A stretch of 64,000 bases of DNA, taken from contig DETS01000031.1 of assembly GCA_002361735.1 (NCBI GenBank), positions 15,989-79,988 on the forward strand, written 5' to 3'. Below, in pieces: positions 52,897 through 61,846 of the stretch. The notes beneath the pieces were generated by a model, which worked only from the letters and a program-made list of their open reading frames with translations, ran no database searches and had not been told where the DNA came from. Source of the DNA: Lachnospiraceae bacterium UBA3282 (lineage in GTDB: Bacteria; Bacillota; Clostridia; Lachnospirales; Lachnospiraceae). Position numbers and translations under genes: made by a program. Position 1 is the first letter of the stretch. Every line of letters starts with the position of its first letter.

Positions 52897-53664
52897 TCAC
52901 TCCTGCAGTGTCATATCTTGATAAATCACAAACTCTCCCACCTGACCGTAAACCGAATAGCCATGATCCGTCAGCGGCTCCTTCATCTCCCGGTCCTCCT
53001 TTAACACCACATAAGCACAGGGATAGGTCCTTGCCAATTCCGCAAAAACGGGCGTGTCGATGACCTCCGCCTTCTCCATCGCCTCGTACATGGCATGGTA
53101 GTAATCCCAGCGGTCGATCAGCATTTCCCTGCCGTAGGGCAGCTCGATATCGGTGCTGTACTGCCTGACATAATAAATCAGGTCCGCCGGCACCAGCACC
53201 GTGATCCGCCCCTCCTCGGGCGCTATCAGATCTACGATATCCACCGCCTCCTGCGGCAGATGGTAAGCATTCTCCGCCCGGGAGATATGCTCGCTGTCAT
53301 AGACATAATCGCCGCAGACAGCAATCACAAGGCAGGCGACCGCCAGCCCGATCCGCCTGTGTTTTCCCATCAGCCGAATCAAGCCGTAGGCGCTGACAAT
53401 GCTCATCTGCAAAAGCCACAGCAGCCGATAGTAGGTCTCTGAATCCTCCATGATCCGCACAAACACCTTACGGAACAGAGGGCAGAAAAACAGGAGTAAA
53501 AGGATCATCGGCGCATAGACAAAGATGGCGCGCTTCGTCTTATCCTTCTCCGTCAGCCACAGATACAGCAGAGCAAAGACGTACAGCCCCGCCAGCAAGT
53601 GATTCTCATGCCAGCCCATGAAATTTTTGAAGATGACCACACTCTCTAAAAAAATGCCCCACAT
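52897..53664 (-). CDS. membrane protein of unknown function
   Basis: The 255-residue protein has about four membrane helices in its first 130 residues (LLAGLYVFALLYLWL, FVYAPMILLLLFFCPLF, YRLLWLLQMSIVSAYGLIRLM, IGLAVACLVIAVCGDYVY) and a C-terminal soluble domain (about 150-255, ITVLVPADLIYYVRQYSTDIELPYGREMLIDRWDYY, CAYVVLKEDREMKEPL). Such proteins occur beside DUF6077-like proteins in glycan loci of related bacteria as I recall. The ATG at 53664 is served by GAGGGAG inside the truncated repeat element upstream. No enzyme motif is seen. Confidence 0.7.
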   Translation of the reverse strand: MWGIFLESVVIFKNFMGWHENHLLAGLYVFALLYLWLTEKDKTKRAIFVYAPMILLLLFFCPLFRKVFVRIMEDSETYYRLLWLLQMSIVSAYGLIRLMGKHRRIGLAVACLVIAVCGDYVYDSEHISRAENAYHLPQEAVDIVDLIAPEEGRITVLVPADLIYYVRQYSTDIELPYGREMLIDRWDYYHAMYEAMEKAEVIDTPVFAELARTYPCAYVVLKEDREMKEPLTDHGYSVYGQVGEFVIYQDMTLQE

Positions 53665-53675
53665 AAAGCAAATAA

Positions 53676-53724
53676 CTCCCTCTCAGTTGTATGGTTTGCC
53701 GCGCAGATAGTGCTCTGGCTGAAC
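53676..53724 (-). repeat. Truncated copy F of the 153-bp element
   Basis: The word TGCTCTGGCTGAAC, ending in the terminal repeat GGCTGAAC (53717-53724), matches the corresponding end of copy D, with ATGGTTTGCC next to it for ATGATTTGCC. The piece then jumps to CTCCCTC, matching the GAGGGA box. Most of the hairpin and the tail are missing. It lies between the stop codon of one membrane-protein gene and the start of the next. Confidence 0.6.
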
Positions 53725-53726
53725 CG

Positions 53727-54956
53727 TTAAAGTAAGTAACTGTACGCCACGATCACATAGATTGCCATATAGATCATATTGGGGATGCAGGCGGCGCCAA
53801 ACTTCAAAAGCAGCCGCAGATCCCGCCGCACACAGGCAAGTGTAAACGCCGTGAGCGCCGTCAAAAGAGAGACCAAAAACACAGCGATGGAACTGCAGAT
53901 CCCCACCGACATCTGCACGCAGACAAAGAGAAACCACAGTCCCCGCCTGTCCTCTTTTTCCTTTTCCACTTCCGTTTCTTTCTCCCGTTTCCCGCCGTCA
54001 AGCAGGAGAAACAGCCATAATACGGCGGGAATCGTCAGCGCACCCGCCACCGCCTTTCCCTGCCAGGTACGGGTGAGGAAAAAGGTTTCTGTCGTATAGA
54101 TGGAGACATTGCCGAAGATCTGAAACACCGCCATCAAAATCATGAATACGGGCAGATTCTCCCGACAAAATACATTCCCGCCGCTCTGTGAATCTTTCAC
54201 AAAAAGCTGTCGTCCGATTTCATAATACAAAAGATACGTCAGCGGAATCAGCAAAAGCGGCATCACCACATGAGAGACAATGGTGGCATGGATCCCTGCC
54301 CGCACCGAAACAAAGGCGATCCACATGGGAAAGACCGCCAGCGCGTGGCGCACATCAAGCCCCGTGGAGCCGCCCGTCAGCGGAAGGATGCGGTACATCA
54401 CACCCGCCTCCTGCGCGATCAGAGACTCTACGACATAATAAGCGTCGTCCCCGTCGAAGGAAGCGTATGCCACAGCCTGATAAAGCTGAAAGCCAAGCAG
54501 AACAAAAAACAGGAGCCACTCGATGCCCGAGCCACGAAGCAGCCATTTCCCAAAAGCCGCCGTCCGCGCTCCTATGCTGCCCGCAGAGCTGACATCCGTG
54601 TCATTTTCTTCTCCCATACTGTCTGTCATTCTCATCCCTGAACGGCTCTTATCCTTCCCCGTAACCGGCCCCGGCTTCCCTGCCTTATGGCTGCGATACA
54701 AAAGCCACACCCCCGCCGCCGCAAAGGACAGCGTCAGCACGGTAAATACCGCAGAGGCCGTCTTAAAATTGTCATATTCCACCCAAAGGACCGCCGGCAC
54801 TGCCGCCAGCTCAAAGAGCGCCCACATCACAAAGTACCCCGAAAGCAGAACAAGCCCGGGGCTGCGCCATTTTTTTGCAATAAAGTTTGCCGGAACCAGT
54901 CCGATGCAAAACGGAACGATCAAAAGCCAGAATAACAAACTAACCATTGCGGCCAT
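53727..54956 (-). CDS. membrane protein, DUF6077-like
   Basis: The 409-residue protein has about nine membrane helices, with a charged loop of about 60 residues between helices three and four (about 70-125, rich in Lys, Ser and Asp). Features such as SFDGDDAYYVVESLIAQEAGVMYRILPLTGGSTGLDVRHALAVFPMW, an extracellular-looking loop, recall GT-C type glycosyltransferases and the DUF6077 family, but no proven catalytic motif is visible. The ATG follows AGAGAGGTG. The C-terminus ends at element F. The usual family length may be longer than 409, so the gene could be shortened; the next gene then could be its former C-terminal half. Confidence 0.65.
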   Translation of the reverse strand: MAAMVSLLFWLLIVPFCIGLVPANFIAKKWRSPGLVLLSGYFVMWALFELAAVPAVLWVEYDNFKTASAVFTVLTLSFAAAGVWLLYRSHKAGKPGPVTGKDKSRSGMRMTDSMGEENDTDVSSAGSIGARTAAFGKWLLRGSGIEWLLFFVLLGFQLYQAVAYASFDGDDAYYVVESLIAQEAGVMYRILPLTGGSTGLDVRHALAVFPMWIAFVSVRAGIHATIVSHVVMPLLLIPLTYLLYYEIGRQLFVKDSQSGGNVFCRENLPVFMILMAVFQIFGNVSIYTTETFFLTRTWQGKAVAGALTIPAVLWLFLLLDGGKREKETEVEKEKEDRRGLWFLFVCVQMSVGICSSIAVFLVSLLTALTAFTLACVRRDLRLLLKFGAACIPNMIYMAIYVIVAYSYLL

Positions 54957-55032
54957 AGATACACCTCTCTATTTTTATACCTTTGCGGCAAAATCCCAGC
55001 CCGCGTTACCACCTGTCAACAGAGCGGCTGAT

Positions 55033-56475
55033 TTACCTGACCGGTACCGCCGCCCGAAACGTTTCTTCAAATCCTCCTCCGACCGCAACAGCACCGTCTC
55101 TGTTATCAATCGCAAACACACGCACCGTCAAATCCTCCGCGTCTTCTTCCGCATTCCCCAAAAGATTCTCCCGAGAAGCTCCCAGGTAAAGCGCTTTTTG
55201 ACCATTTTGCTCCTCTGTATAAAGCAGCCTGCCAAAAGAGGTTTCCAACTCTCCCTCCTCTTTTCCGGAATACTCCGCGACGACACCGCTCTTACGATCG
55301 ATGATTAAAAAATAATCTTCCTGCTGCCCGACAGCCTTTTCCAACGCTTCAAACGCATATTCCGGTGCCAGGTTGCGCACCAGTTCAACATATTGCTCAT
55401 ATTCCCATATCCGCGAGTCTCCCTCCACATAAACGCAACAGGAAAAGGCCGGATCGGCAAGCGTCATCAAGAATCGATCCAATGTCTCGCTTTCCCGCAG
55501 TGCGTCGATCTTATCATCCGTATAGCGCTTATAATCCGCATTCCATTGGGCATAGGCTTCTTCTCCCCTATGATCTGCAATCTCATAGTGTTCCTTAATA
55601 TACTGCCCAAGATACTCTGTCACTTTTCTGCCGCCCGATCCATTCAGATGAGAAGCCTCGTCGGAACAGTCAACCGCCGGATTTATCACCGACAAATCCA
55701 GAAAATTAAGATACGGAATATCATATTCCCGCGCAATCCGCTCCGCATACAGTGCATCCTGCCACCTGTTCTCATGTACCGAATAAGGTAAATAAATCAA
55801 CAAAATCTCAATCTTTTTCTCCTGACAATATTCTATGATCTGACGAAGATATCTCCCGCCGGTCGAATCCATCTCAACGACGTTTTGCGGTCTCGGCTGT
55901 ATTTTTTCATTCGGTACCACACCATACGCTATTTCCGCACCTTTTTGCTCGTTGCGCTTTTTCTCAAAATCATCCTGATCCAAATCCCACCAACGGCTAT
56001 GATAAGCCGCAAAACGCCAGAAATACTCCAATCGTTCCTCTGGATCCTCCACCACATCATTGATCATGCGGATCTTATCGGCACGAAGCGGCAGATGATC
56101 TGTCTGCCAATGTGTGAAACTTCCCGCTTTCTCTTCCCGTTCCACACTGTAACAGTCCACCACAACCAGTTTCGGATTCGACTCGTTCAAGGCGTTTTTA
56201 ACGGTCCAGTATGTGGTTGGCAGCGGATTCCCGTAGCTGCCAAGATTATAGGATGCTATCCCATGGTCGTTCCATAATTCCAATGGATACACTGCATAGG
56301 TCATATGGGAATTTCCAAAAAACAAAACATCATACAACTCGCTGTCTTTCATAAATTCCGCGTTTTTCTTATCGGCGTCCCCGGGATCTGTCAGTCTTGT
56401 CAAAAACAGCATACCTGCCCCCAAAAGAAACACCGTCATACATCCCCAAAATATTTTTCTCGCTCTTTTTCTCAT
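55033..56475 (-). CDS. membrane-anchored SGNH-like protein (second of a tandem pair)
   Basis: The 480-residue protein has one N-terminal helix (about 7-27) and an extracellular SGNH-like domain: LYDVLFFGNSHMTYAVYPLELWNDHGIASYNLG (GNSH Ser box) and AVDCSDEASHLNGSGGRKVTEYL (Asp-x-x-His). After about residue 345 a beta-rich C-terminal domain follows. It closely resembles the upstream neighbour along its length, so the two arose by duplication. AGAGGAA with eight-base spacing supports the start at 56475. An acyl- or glycan-modifying role is inferred from the MBOAT gene in the same operon. Confidence 0.82.
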   Translation of the reverse strand: MRKRARKIFWGCMTVFLLGAGMLFLTRLTDPGDADKKNAEFMKDSELYDVLFFGNSHMTYAVYPLELWNDHGIASYNLGSYGNPLPTTYWTVKNALNESNPKLVVVDCYSVEREEKAGSFTHWQTDHLPLRADKIRMINDVVEDPEERLEYFWRFAAYHSRWWDLDQDDFEKKRNEQKGAEIAYGVVPNEKIQPRPQNVVEMDSTGGRYLRQIIEYCQEKKIEILLIYLPYSVHENRWQDALYAERIAREYDIPYLNFLDLSVINPAVDCSDEASHLNGSGGRKVTEYLGQYIKEHYEIADHRGEEAYAQWNADYKRYTDDKIDALRESETLDRFLMTLADPAFSCCVYVEGDSRIWEYEQYVELVRNLAPEYAFEALEKAVGQQEDYFLIIDRKSGVVAEYSGKEEGELETSFGRLLYTEEQNGQKALYLGASRENLLGNAEEDAEDLTVRVFAIDNRDGAVAVGGGFEETFRAAVPVR

Positions 56476-56539
56476 TTGCAGTGTTCCTCTCAAGGCCAAA
56501 AAATATATCGTAAAATATGTTAAATGTCGATTGATATCC

Positions 56540-57979
56540 TCATTCCTCAGGACCTGCATAGAGAGAAAGACCGCCGTCAAATCGTTTTATGGCTGCCACA
56601 CTGCCATCCCTGCGATTGATTGCCACGACCTGAACCGCCACCGCGTCACCCTGCGGCGTCTCCAGCAGATAATCATTATCGCTGCCCTGCAAAAGCAGAA
56701 TCTTCTCCTCGCCGTCATTCTCATAAGAAACCGTCCCAAAAGAAGTCTCCGCACTCAGCCCCTCATGATCCACGCATTCAAATACCCCTCCCCCTTCGTT
56801 GTCCACTATCAGCATGTAATCACTGCCCCGATCCGCTGCCTCCATAAGCCTGTGCGTCTTTCCGCCTGCAAGATTCTCGATCAGCGGCAGAGATAATTCG
56901 CTCCATTGCCGGATATCCGCCTTTCCATCCACGTAAATGCAGCAGTCAAACGCCGGATCGGCAAGCATCACCAAAAACCTGTCCAACGACTCCTCTTTTC
57001 GCATATTGTCAATCTTATAGTCCGTATACCGCTTATAGTCATCGTCCCATTCACAATAGGCTTCCTCGCCTCTATGATCACGGATATCATAATGCTCCCG
57101 CATATATTGCCCCAGATAAGCGGTCACCTTTCTCCCTCCTGATCCGTTTAAATGGGAAATTCCGTCAGAACAATCAACTGCTAAATCTATCACCGATAAA
57201 TCCAGAAAGTTGATATAAGGAACTCCGTACTCCTGTGCAATCTGCTCTGCATAAAGTGCGCTCTGCCATTCCTCCTCGTCTGCGGGAAAAGGCAGATAAG
57301 TCAGCAGGACGTCTATCTTTCGCTCCCGGCATTCCTCAATGATCCGACGCAGGTATGTCCCGCCGACCGACTCCATCGCAACGGTCTTTGACGGTCTTTC
57401 GGCTGTATCTCGAGGAGAATTTATTTGAAACGCAATCTCTGCCCCCTTTTGCACATTGATCTCTTTTTCAAAATCTCCTTGATCCAAATCCCACCATCGG
57501 TCATGATAGACGGCAAAGGGCAGGATAAACTCCAGCCAATCCTCCGGTTTCTCCACCACGTCGCTAATCATTCTGATTTTATCAAGCGACAGCGGCAAGT
57601 GATCCATCTGTGCATGCTGTAATCTTGCCGCCTTATTTTCCCGTTCTACACCATAACAGTCAACTACCACCAGCTTGGGATCCTTCTCCTTCAACGCATT
57701 TTTTAAGATCCAGTAAGTAGAGGGTATCGGGCTGCCGAAGCCTGCCAAGTTGTACGACGCCATCCCGTAATCATCCCACAATTCCATCGGAAACACTGTA
57801 TTTGCCATATGAGAATTTCCAAAAAACAATACATCATACGCACTGTCTTTTTCTATAAATTCGGCATTCTTAGGATAAGCATTTCCGCAATTGGTCAATT
57901 TTGTTAAACCGTTCAGTCCGGCAACTGAAAGAACTACTGTCATACACACCCAAAAAAAAGCTCTCACTCTCCTTTTCAT
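56540..57979 (-). CDS. membrane-anchored SGNH-like protein (first of a tandem pair)
   Basis: The 479-residue protein has an N-terminal helix (about 7-25), the Ser box YDVLFFGNSHMANTVFPMELWDDYGMASYNLAGFGSP and the His box DCSDGISHLNGSGGRKVTAYLGQYM, plus a C-terminal beta domain (IYVDGKADIRQWSELSLPLI, DYMLIVDNEGGGVFECV, VAVQVVAINRRDGSVAAIKRF). Close similarity to the next gene points to tandem duplication. AGGAGGTTTGTTACGA precedes the ATG at 57979; the in-frame extension to 58228 is the decayed end of the pseudogene upstream. Confidence 0.83.
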   Translation of the reverse strand: MKRRVRAFFWVCMTVVLSVAGLNGLTKLTNCGNAYPKNAEFIEKDSAYDVLFFGNSHMANTVFPMELWDDYGMASYNLAGFGSPIPSTYWILKNALKEKDPKLVVVDCYGVERENKAARLQHAQMDHLPLSLDKIRMISDVVEKPEDWLEFILPFAVYHDRWWDLDQGDFEKEINVQKGAEIAFQINSPRDTAERPSKTVAMESVGGTYLRRIIEECRERKIDVLLTYLPFPADEEEWQSALYAEQIAQEYGVPYINFLDLSVIDLAVDCSDGISHLNGSGGRKVTAYLGQYMREHYDIRDHRGEEAYCEWDDDYKRYTDYKIDNMRKEESLDRFLVMLADPAFDCCIYVDGKADIRQWSELSLPLIENLAGGKTHRLMEAADRGSDYMLIVDNEGGGVFECVDHEGLSAETSFGTVSYENDGEEKILLLQGSDNDYLLETPQGDAVAVQVVAINRRDGSVAAIKRFDGGLSLYAGPEE

Positions 57980-57999
57980 TCGTAACAAACCTCCTAAAA

Positions 58000-58801
58000 C
58001 CGAAAACAAAATTTGCTTTTCCGTATCTGCTGATTTTTTCACTCCGTGTAATTTGCGGACAATACTTTTGGATTTCCTGAAATACTTCCTGCCCGTATTG
58101 CAATAAACGCCGCAACTGCCCCCGAAAATCTGTCTGATCATGGCAGGAAAAATCAAGCAGGAAAGACAACCCGCACCCAACATTGCCCCGCAATACTTAA
58201 ATGCCGCCGCATATGCTTTTTTCAGCAAGAGTCCGCCCCTCTTTTCCTCGCCATCTTAGAATGAACCAGGTAAACCAGACTACCTCGCACATAAGCATAA
58301 CATACATACGAAAATAAGCGGCTGCACCTACGGTTGCCGGCGACAACACAAAAAAAGAGAGATCATATAACGGAAACCTCCCAGCGCAAGCAATGCAAAA
58401 AGGATATTTACAAAACCCGCCTACCACTTCGTAAACATTCCCGGAAGCAGGGAACAAATCAAATGAATGACAACGTAGTAGAGTGGCGGATGAACATCGT
58501 TCGCCTGATTTTTCCATACATTCGCAAAATTGAAACGTTCTCCTTCCTGCACAGTCATATATTCATAGTAAGCTTCCCCGCCGGAAGCATAAGTGTAAGG
58601 CGCAAGCTTCGGCTGTATCCAAATCGGTTCTCCATCTTCCATCACATGATTCGCAAGCCCATATGAATATATTTCATCAATAAAGTAGTTCTTCTTTGAG
58701 GCGATTACTCCAATAAGCATCAACAAAAACAGCACATATAATGTCATCGGTCTCCAAAGCCGTCCACCCCATTCTCCTATCAAGGCAAAGAATCCCGTCA
58801 T
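58000..58801 (-). pseudogene. decayed membrane glycosyltransferase gene (GT39-like)
   Basis: The start of a multi-helix glycosyltransferase is readable in one frame (58421-58801: LYVLFLLMLIGVIASKKNYFIDEIYSYGLANHV, then NVWKNQANDVHPPLYYVVIHLICSL, typical of GT-C enzymes). Beyond its stop, other frames hold pieces of the same kind of protein: AAYFRMYVMLMCEVVW and YAAAFKYCGAMLGAGCLSCLIFPAMI in turn. The total of about 800 bp is far short of the usual 1.5 kb, so there are deletions and frameshifts. A good promoter and AGGAAAG site remain upstream. Confidence 0.72.
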
Positions 58802-58840
58802 CACTTTCCTAGCATAAATAAAATTTCCAGATTCGACATT

Positions 58841-58869
58841 ATCATAGCATATTCAATATCTCTTTTCAA
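58841..58869 (-). promoter_or_regulatory. Promoter before the pseudogene, likely still driving the operon
   Basis: TTGAAA (58864-58869) and TATGAT (58841-58846) on the minus strand, 17 bp apart, 40 bp before the pseudogene start. It is the only clear promoter for the SGNH/MBOAT genes downstream. Confidence 0.6.
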
Positions 58870-58960
58870 ATCCGTCTGAAAATTCCCTGTCTTCACGGGA
58901 AATCATTGTATACATCCTTCTTCAAACATGGTAAACTAATTATGCGCAAGGCAATGAACC

Positions 58961-59032
58961 GTGCCGCCGATAAGACGACCAAACGCCTGCTTACAAACAG
59001 CTTGGTCGGATGAGCGAAAAATCGGACGGCAC
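58961..59032. repeat. Long hairpin upstream of the FAD oxidoreductase gene
   Basis: GTGCCGcCGAT pairs with ATCGgaCGGCAC, and inside CGACCAA pairs with TTGGTCG, then a CTG/CAG tip. It lies 29 bp before the oxidoreductase start, so it would sit in that gene's leader RNA. It could be a regulatory hairpin or another intergenic palindrome. Confidence 0.5.
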
Positions 59033-59061
59033 CCGCCAATCTGTAAAAAACGAGGTATCCC

Positions 59062-60663
59062 ATGAAAAAAGTATTTGTGATCGGCGCGGGACCCGCAGGT
59101 CTCACCGCCGCCTATGAACTGCTCAGACAGGATAAAAATAAGGAATACGCCGTCACGGTACTGGAGGAATCCGACGCCATGGGCGGCATCTCCAAAACCG
59201 TCAACTATAAAGGGAACCGCATGGACATGGGCGGACACCGCTTTTTTTCCAAAGTGCCCGAAGTCAATGAATGGTGGGAGCACATGCTGCCAACACAGGG
59301 TTCCCCTACCTACGACGACATCGTGCTGCAGCGCGAGATGACACTTGTTCCCGGCGGTCCCGACCCCGAAAAGGAAGACCGCGTGATGCTGCGCAGACAC
59401 CGTGTATCACGCATCTATTTCAACCGAAAATTTTTTGATTACCCGATCTCCTTAAAACCGGAGACCTTCATCAACATGGGATTCCTCGCCACCATGCAGG
59501 CCGGTTTCAGCTACCTTGCCTCCATGATTCACAAGCGGAAGGAAAACTCGTTGGAGGATTTTTATGTAAACCGCTTTGGCAAAAAACTCTACTCCATGTT
59601 CTTTGAAAACTATACGGAAAACTTATGGGGCAGACACCCCTCCGAAATCGCTCCCGACTGGGGTGCGCAGCGGGCGAAGGGTCTGTCGGTCGCCGCCATC
59701 CTAAAGGACGTCTTCTCGAAAATGCTGCCGGGAAAGAAAAACCGCGAGGTGGAAACCTCTCTGATTGAAGAATTCAGCTATCCCAAACTCGGTCCCGGCC
59801 AGCTCTGGGAAGTGACGGCGGAAAAGATCAAGGAGCTTGGCGGAGAAATCCTCTGTCATGCTAAGGCGGTTAAGCTCCACAAAGACGAAGGAGGCCGCCT
59901 CACCACCATCACCTACGAAACCCCTGATGGCGAGGTGACGGCTGAGGGCGACATCTTCATTTCTTCCATGCCGGTCAAAGACCTGGTGGCAGGCTTAAAC
60001 GATGTGCCAAAGACGGAAGCGGAAATCGCCGCCGGGCTGCCCTACCGCGATTACATGACCGTAGGACTGCTGCTGCCGAAACTGAACCTGAAAAACAAAA
60101 CGAATTTGAAAACCATCAGCAATATCGTGCCCGACTGCTGGATCTATGTGCATGACAGAAGCGTGAAGCTGGGACGGTTCCAAATCTACAACAACTGGTC
60201 TCCCTACATGGTGCGCGACTTAGAGCATACGGTCTGGATCGGACTGGAATATTTTGTTACCGAAGGAGACCGGTACTGGACGATGTCCGACGAAGCGTTT
60301 ACCCGCTTTGCCGTCAATGAAATCGTGAGTATGGGGCTGATCGACAAAGCCTCCGACGTGATGGATTCTCATGTGGAGCGTGTGAAAAAGGCTTATCCCG
60401 CCTACTTTGACACCTACAAGGATATGGACAAGCTGACCGCCTACTTAAAATCCATCGACAACCTCTACTGCGTGGGCAGAAACGGGCAGCACCGCTACAA
60501 CAATATCGACCACTCGATGATGACCTCCTTTGAAACCGTGAAAAATATCTTAGGCGGCATCTCCTCCAAAGACAATATTTGGAATGTGAATACGGAAAAA
60601 ACCTATCATGAGGAAGTGCAGAAGGAAAAGGACGCGCAGGCGGACCAAATCGAGGTGGATTAA
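59062..60663 (+). CDS. FAD-dependent oxidoreductase, UDP-galactopyranose mutase-like
   Basis: The 533-residue protein opens with the FAD-binding [20 protein letters not shown] and the second motif [30 protein letters not shown], shared by amine oxidases, protoporphyrinogen oxidases and UDP-galactopyranose mutases. The region [45 protein letters not shown] resembles the mutase group. The C-terminus has [22 protein letters not shown] for FAD contacts. It is longer than classic Glf (about 370-390 residues), so a sugar-nucleotide oxidoreductase of unknown substrate is also possible. CGAGG precedes the ATG. It is read opposite to its neighbours. Confidence 0.82.
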   Translation: MKKVFVIGAGPAGLTAAYELLRQDKNKEYAVTVLEESDAMGGISKTVNYKGNRMDMGGHRFFSKVPEVNEWWEHMLPTQGSPTYDDIVLQREMTLVPGGPDPEKEDRVMLRRHRVSRIYFNRKFFDYPISLKPETFINMGFLATMQAGFSYLASMIHKRKENSLEDFYVNRFGKKLYSMFFENYTENLWGRHPSEIAPDWGAQRAKGLSVAAILKDVFSKMLPGKKNREVETSLIEEFSYPKLGPGQLWEVTAEKIKELGGEILCHAKAVKLHKDEGGRLTTITYETPDGEVTAEGDIFISSMPVKDLVAGLNDVPKTEAEIAAGLPYRDYMTVGLLLPKLNLKNKTNLKTISNIVPDCWIYVHDRSVKLGRFQIYNNWSPYMVRDLEHTVWIGLEYFVTEGDRYWTMSDEAFTRFAVNEIVSMGLIDKASDVMDSHVERVKKAYPAYFDTYKDMDKLTAYLKSIDNLYCVGRNGQHRYNNIDHSMMTSFETVKNILGGISSKDNIWNVNTEKTYHEEVQKEKDAQADQIEVD

Positions 60664-60678
60664 CTGCGCGCAAGCGGT

Positions 60679-60720
60679 GCCGACAGCACTGCGTTCGGAC
60701 GCAGAATGCAACTGTCAGGC
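60679..60720. terminator. Bidirectional stem-loop between convergent genes
   Basis: GCCgACAG pairs with CTGTCaGGC, with an inner CTGCG-TTCGGA-CGCAG hairpin. It lies in the 51-bp gap between the FAD oxidoreductase and an ABC permease gene and touches the latter's stop codon. No T tract is seen, so termination is plausible but not certain. Confidence 0.4.
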
Positions 60721-61833
60721 GACACGGCTCTGAAACCGTTGTATCACGGCACCTACCAGAACCAGAATTACCGTATAAACAGCCATCTCATACAGATAAC
60801 GAGTGTTATGAACAGCTTGCAGATAATACCAGGGTGGGAGAAGCCGTTTTCCCGCCCTGTACTTTTGCAGATCCAGAAAGATCGGACATAACGCGAGCAT
60901 CGCCGCCGAAAGCGGCAGAAGAATGACTCCAATCCACCTTGGCGTCCGGCACAAAAGCCGCAGCAAATTGGAAAATGCCAGCGCACAACAGGCAAAGACT
61001 GCCGCGCACACCACTTCTCTGAAAACATCCGTAAACACACCGCTCAGCTTACAGCACAGCAAAAGGATCACCGTCCCGTCCAAAAGGAATACGCCCCCCA
61101 CGCCGTAAAATGCCAAGAAGCGCCCGGCGCCGGACAGTCTGCCATAGACACCTCTCTCCTCATCCCGCATAAAAAAGAGAACAGCGGCAAGTCCCATCAC
61201 GACAAGCCAAATCGCCAGGATTCCCCTTAAAGGCGCCTGCACATAACTGATTTCCGTCGTTTCCACACTGCTTCCATCCGCATAGACAGGCACAAACAGA
61301 CTCCCCCTCACCGCCACGCCCTCATAGGTTTGACGGATCATCTCATCGGAAAGCTCTGTCAATCCCAAATCCCGTGTCACATAACTCTCATAGACAGCAT
61401 AGGAAAAGGCGGGATAGATCGCCGCCGAAAGCGTCTCCCTTGCCAGGATCAGAGGCACACGGTCCCGCCGTTCCACCACCTTTACCAGGGGGCGCACCCG
61501 CCGCTTTTTTGCAAGCTCGCAAAGCGTCTCCTCCATCTCCTCGGAAAAGAGCCAGGCGGCATCCGCCGCCCCCGTCTCCACCAGCGTCACCGCCTCCTCT
61601 CCCGTCTCACAGGAAAGGAAACGAAATGCGCTCTTTTTGTCAAGCAGCCGTTCTTCCACCTGCTTTGCCGCCGCATCGTCCTTCGGCACGTACAGGGCAA
61701 TAGAAGCGATCCCGCTCTCCTCCTTTGCCAGACCTCCCAAACCCGCTGCAAACAGAAGGGGCAAGGCAAGCAAAAGCAGGAAACTGCATTTACATAACAG
61801 GCGTTTTTGTATTAACCAACCTCTCACAAGCAT
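60715..61833 (-). CDS. ABC-2 type permease
   Basis: The 372-residue protein has one helix at the N-terminus (about 15-33), a large extracellular domain (about 40-205) and five helices near the C-terminus (LRGILAIWLVVMGLAAVLFFM onward). This is the ABC-2 layout of drug or lipid exporters with one helix, a loop and five helices. It starts after GGTGGAGG, 14 bp behind a similar permease gene, so the pair probably forms a heterodimeric channel with the ATPase at the head of the operon. Substrate is unknown. Confidence 0.82.
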   Translation of the reverse strand: MLVRGWLIQKRLLCKCSFLLLLALPLLFAAGLGGLAKEESGIASIALYVPKDDAAAKQVEERLLDKKSAFRFLSCETGEEAVTLVETGAADAAWLFSEEMEETLCELAKKRRVRPLVKVVERRDRVPLILARETLSAAIYPAFSYAVYESYVTRDLGLTELSDEMIRQTYEGVAVRGSLFVPVYADGSSVETTEISYVQAPLRGILAIWLVVMGLAAVLFFMRDEERGVYGRLSGAGRFLAFYGVGGVFLLDGTVILLLCCKLSGVFTDVFREVVCAAVFACCALAFSNLLRLLCRTPRWIGVILLPLSAAMLALCPIFLDLQKYRAGKRLLPPWYYLQAVHNTRYLYEMAVYTVILVLVGAVIQRFQSRVA

Positions 61834-61846
61834 ATCGCCTCCACCT

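Noticed and set aside
52897..54956. One membrane-protein gene split by insertion of the repeat element
   Set aside because: Possible, but the second part has its own start, ribosome binding site and a fitting N-terminus, so two genes are the simpler reading.
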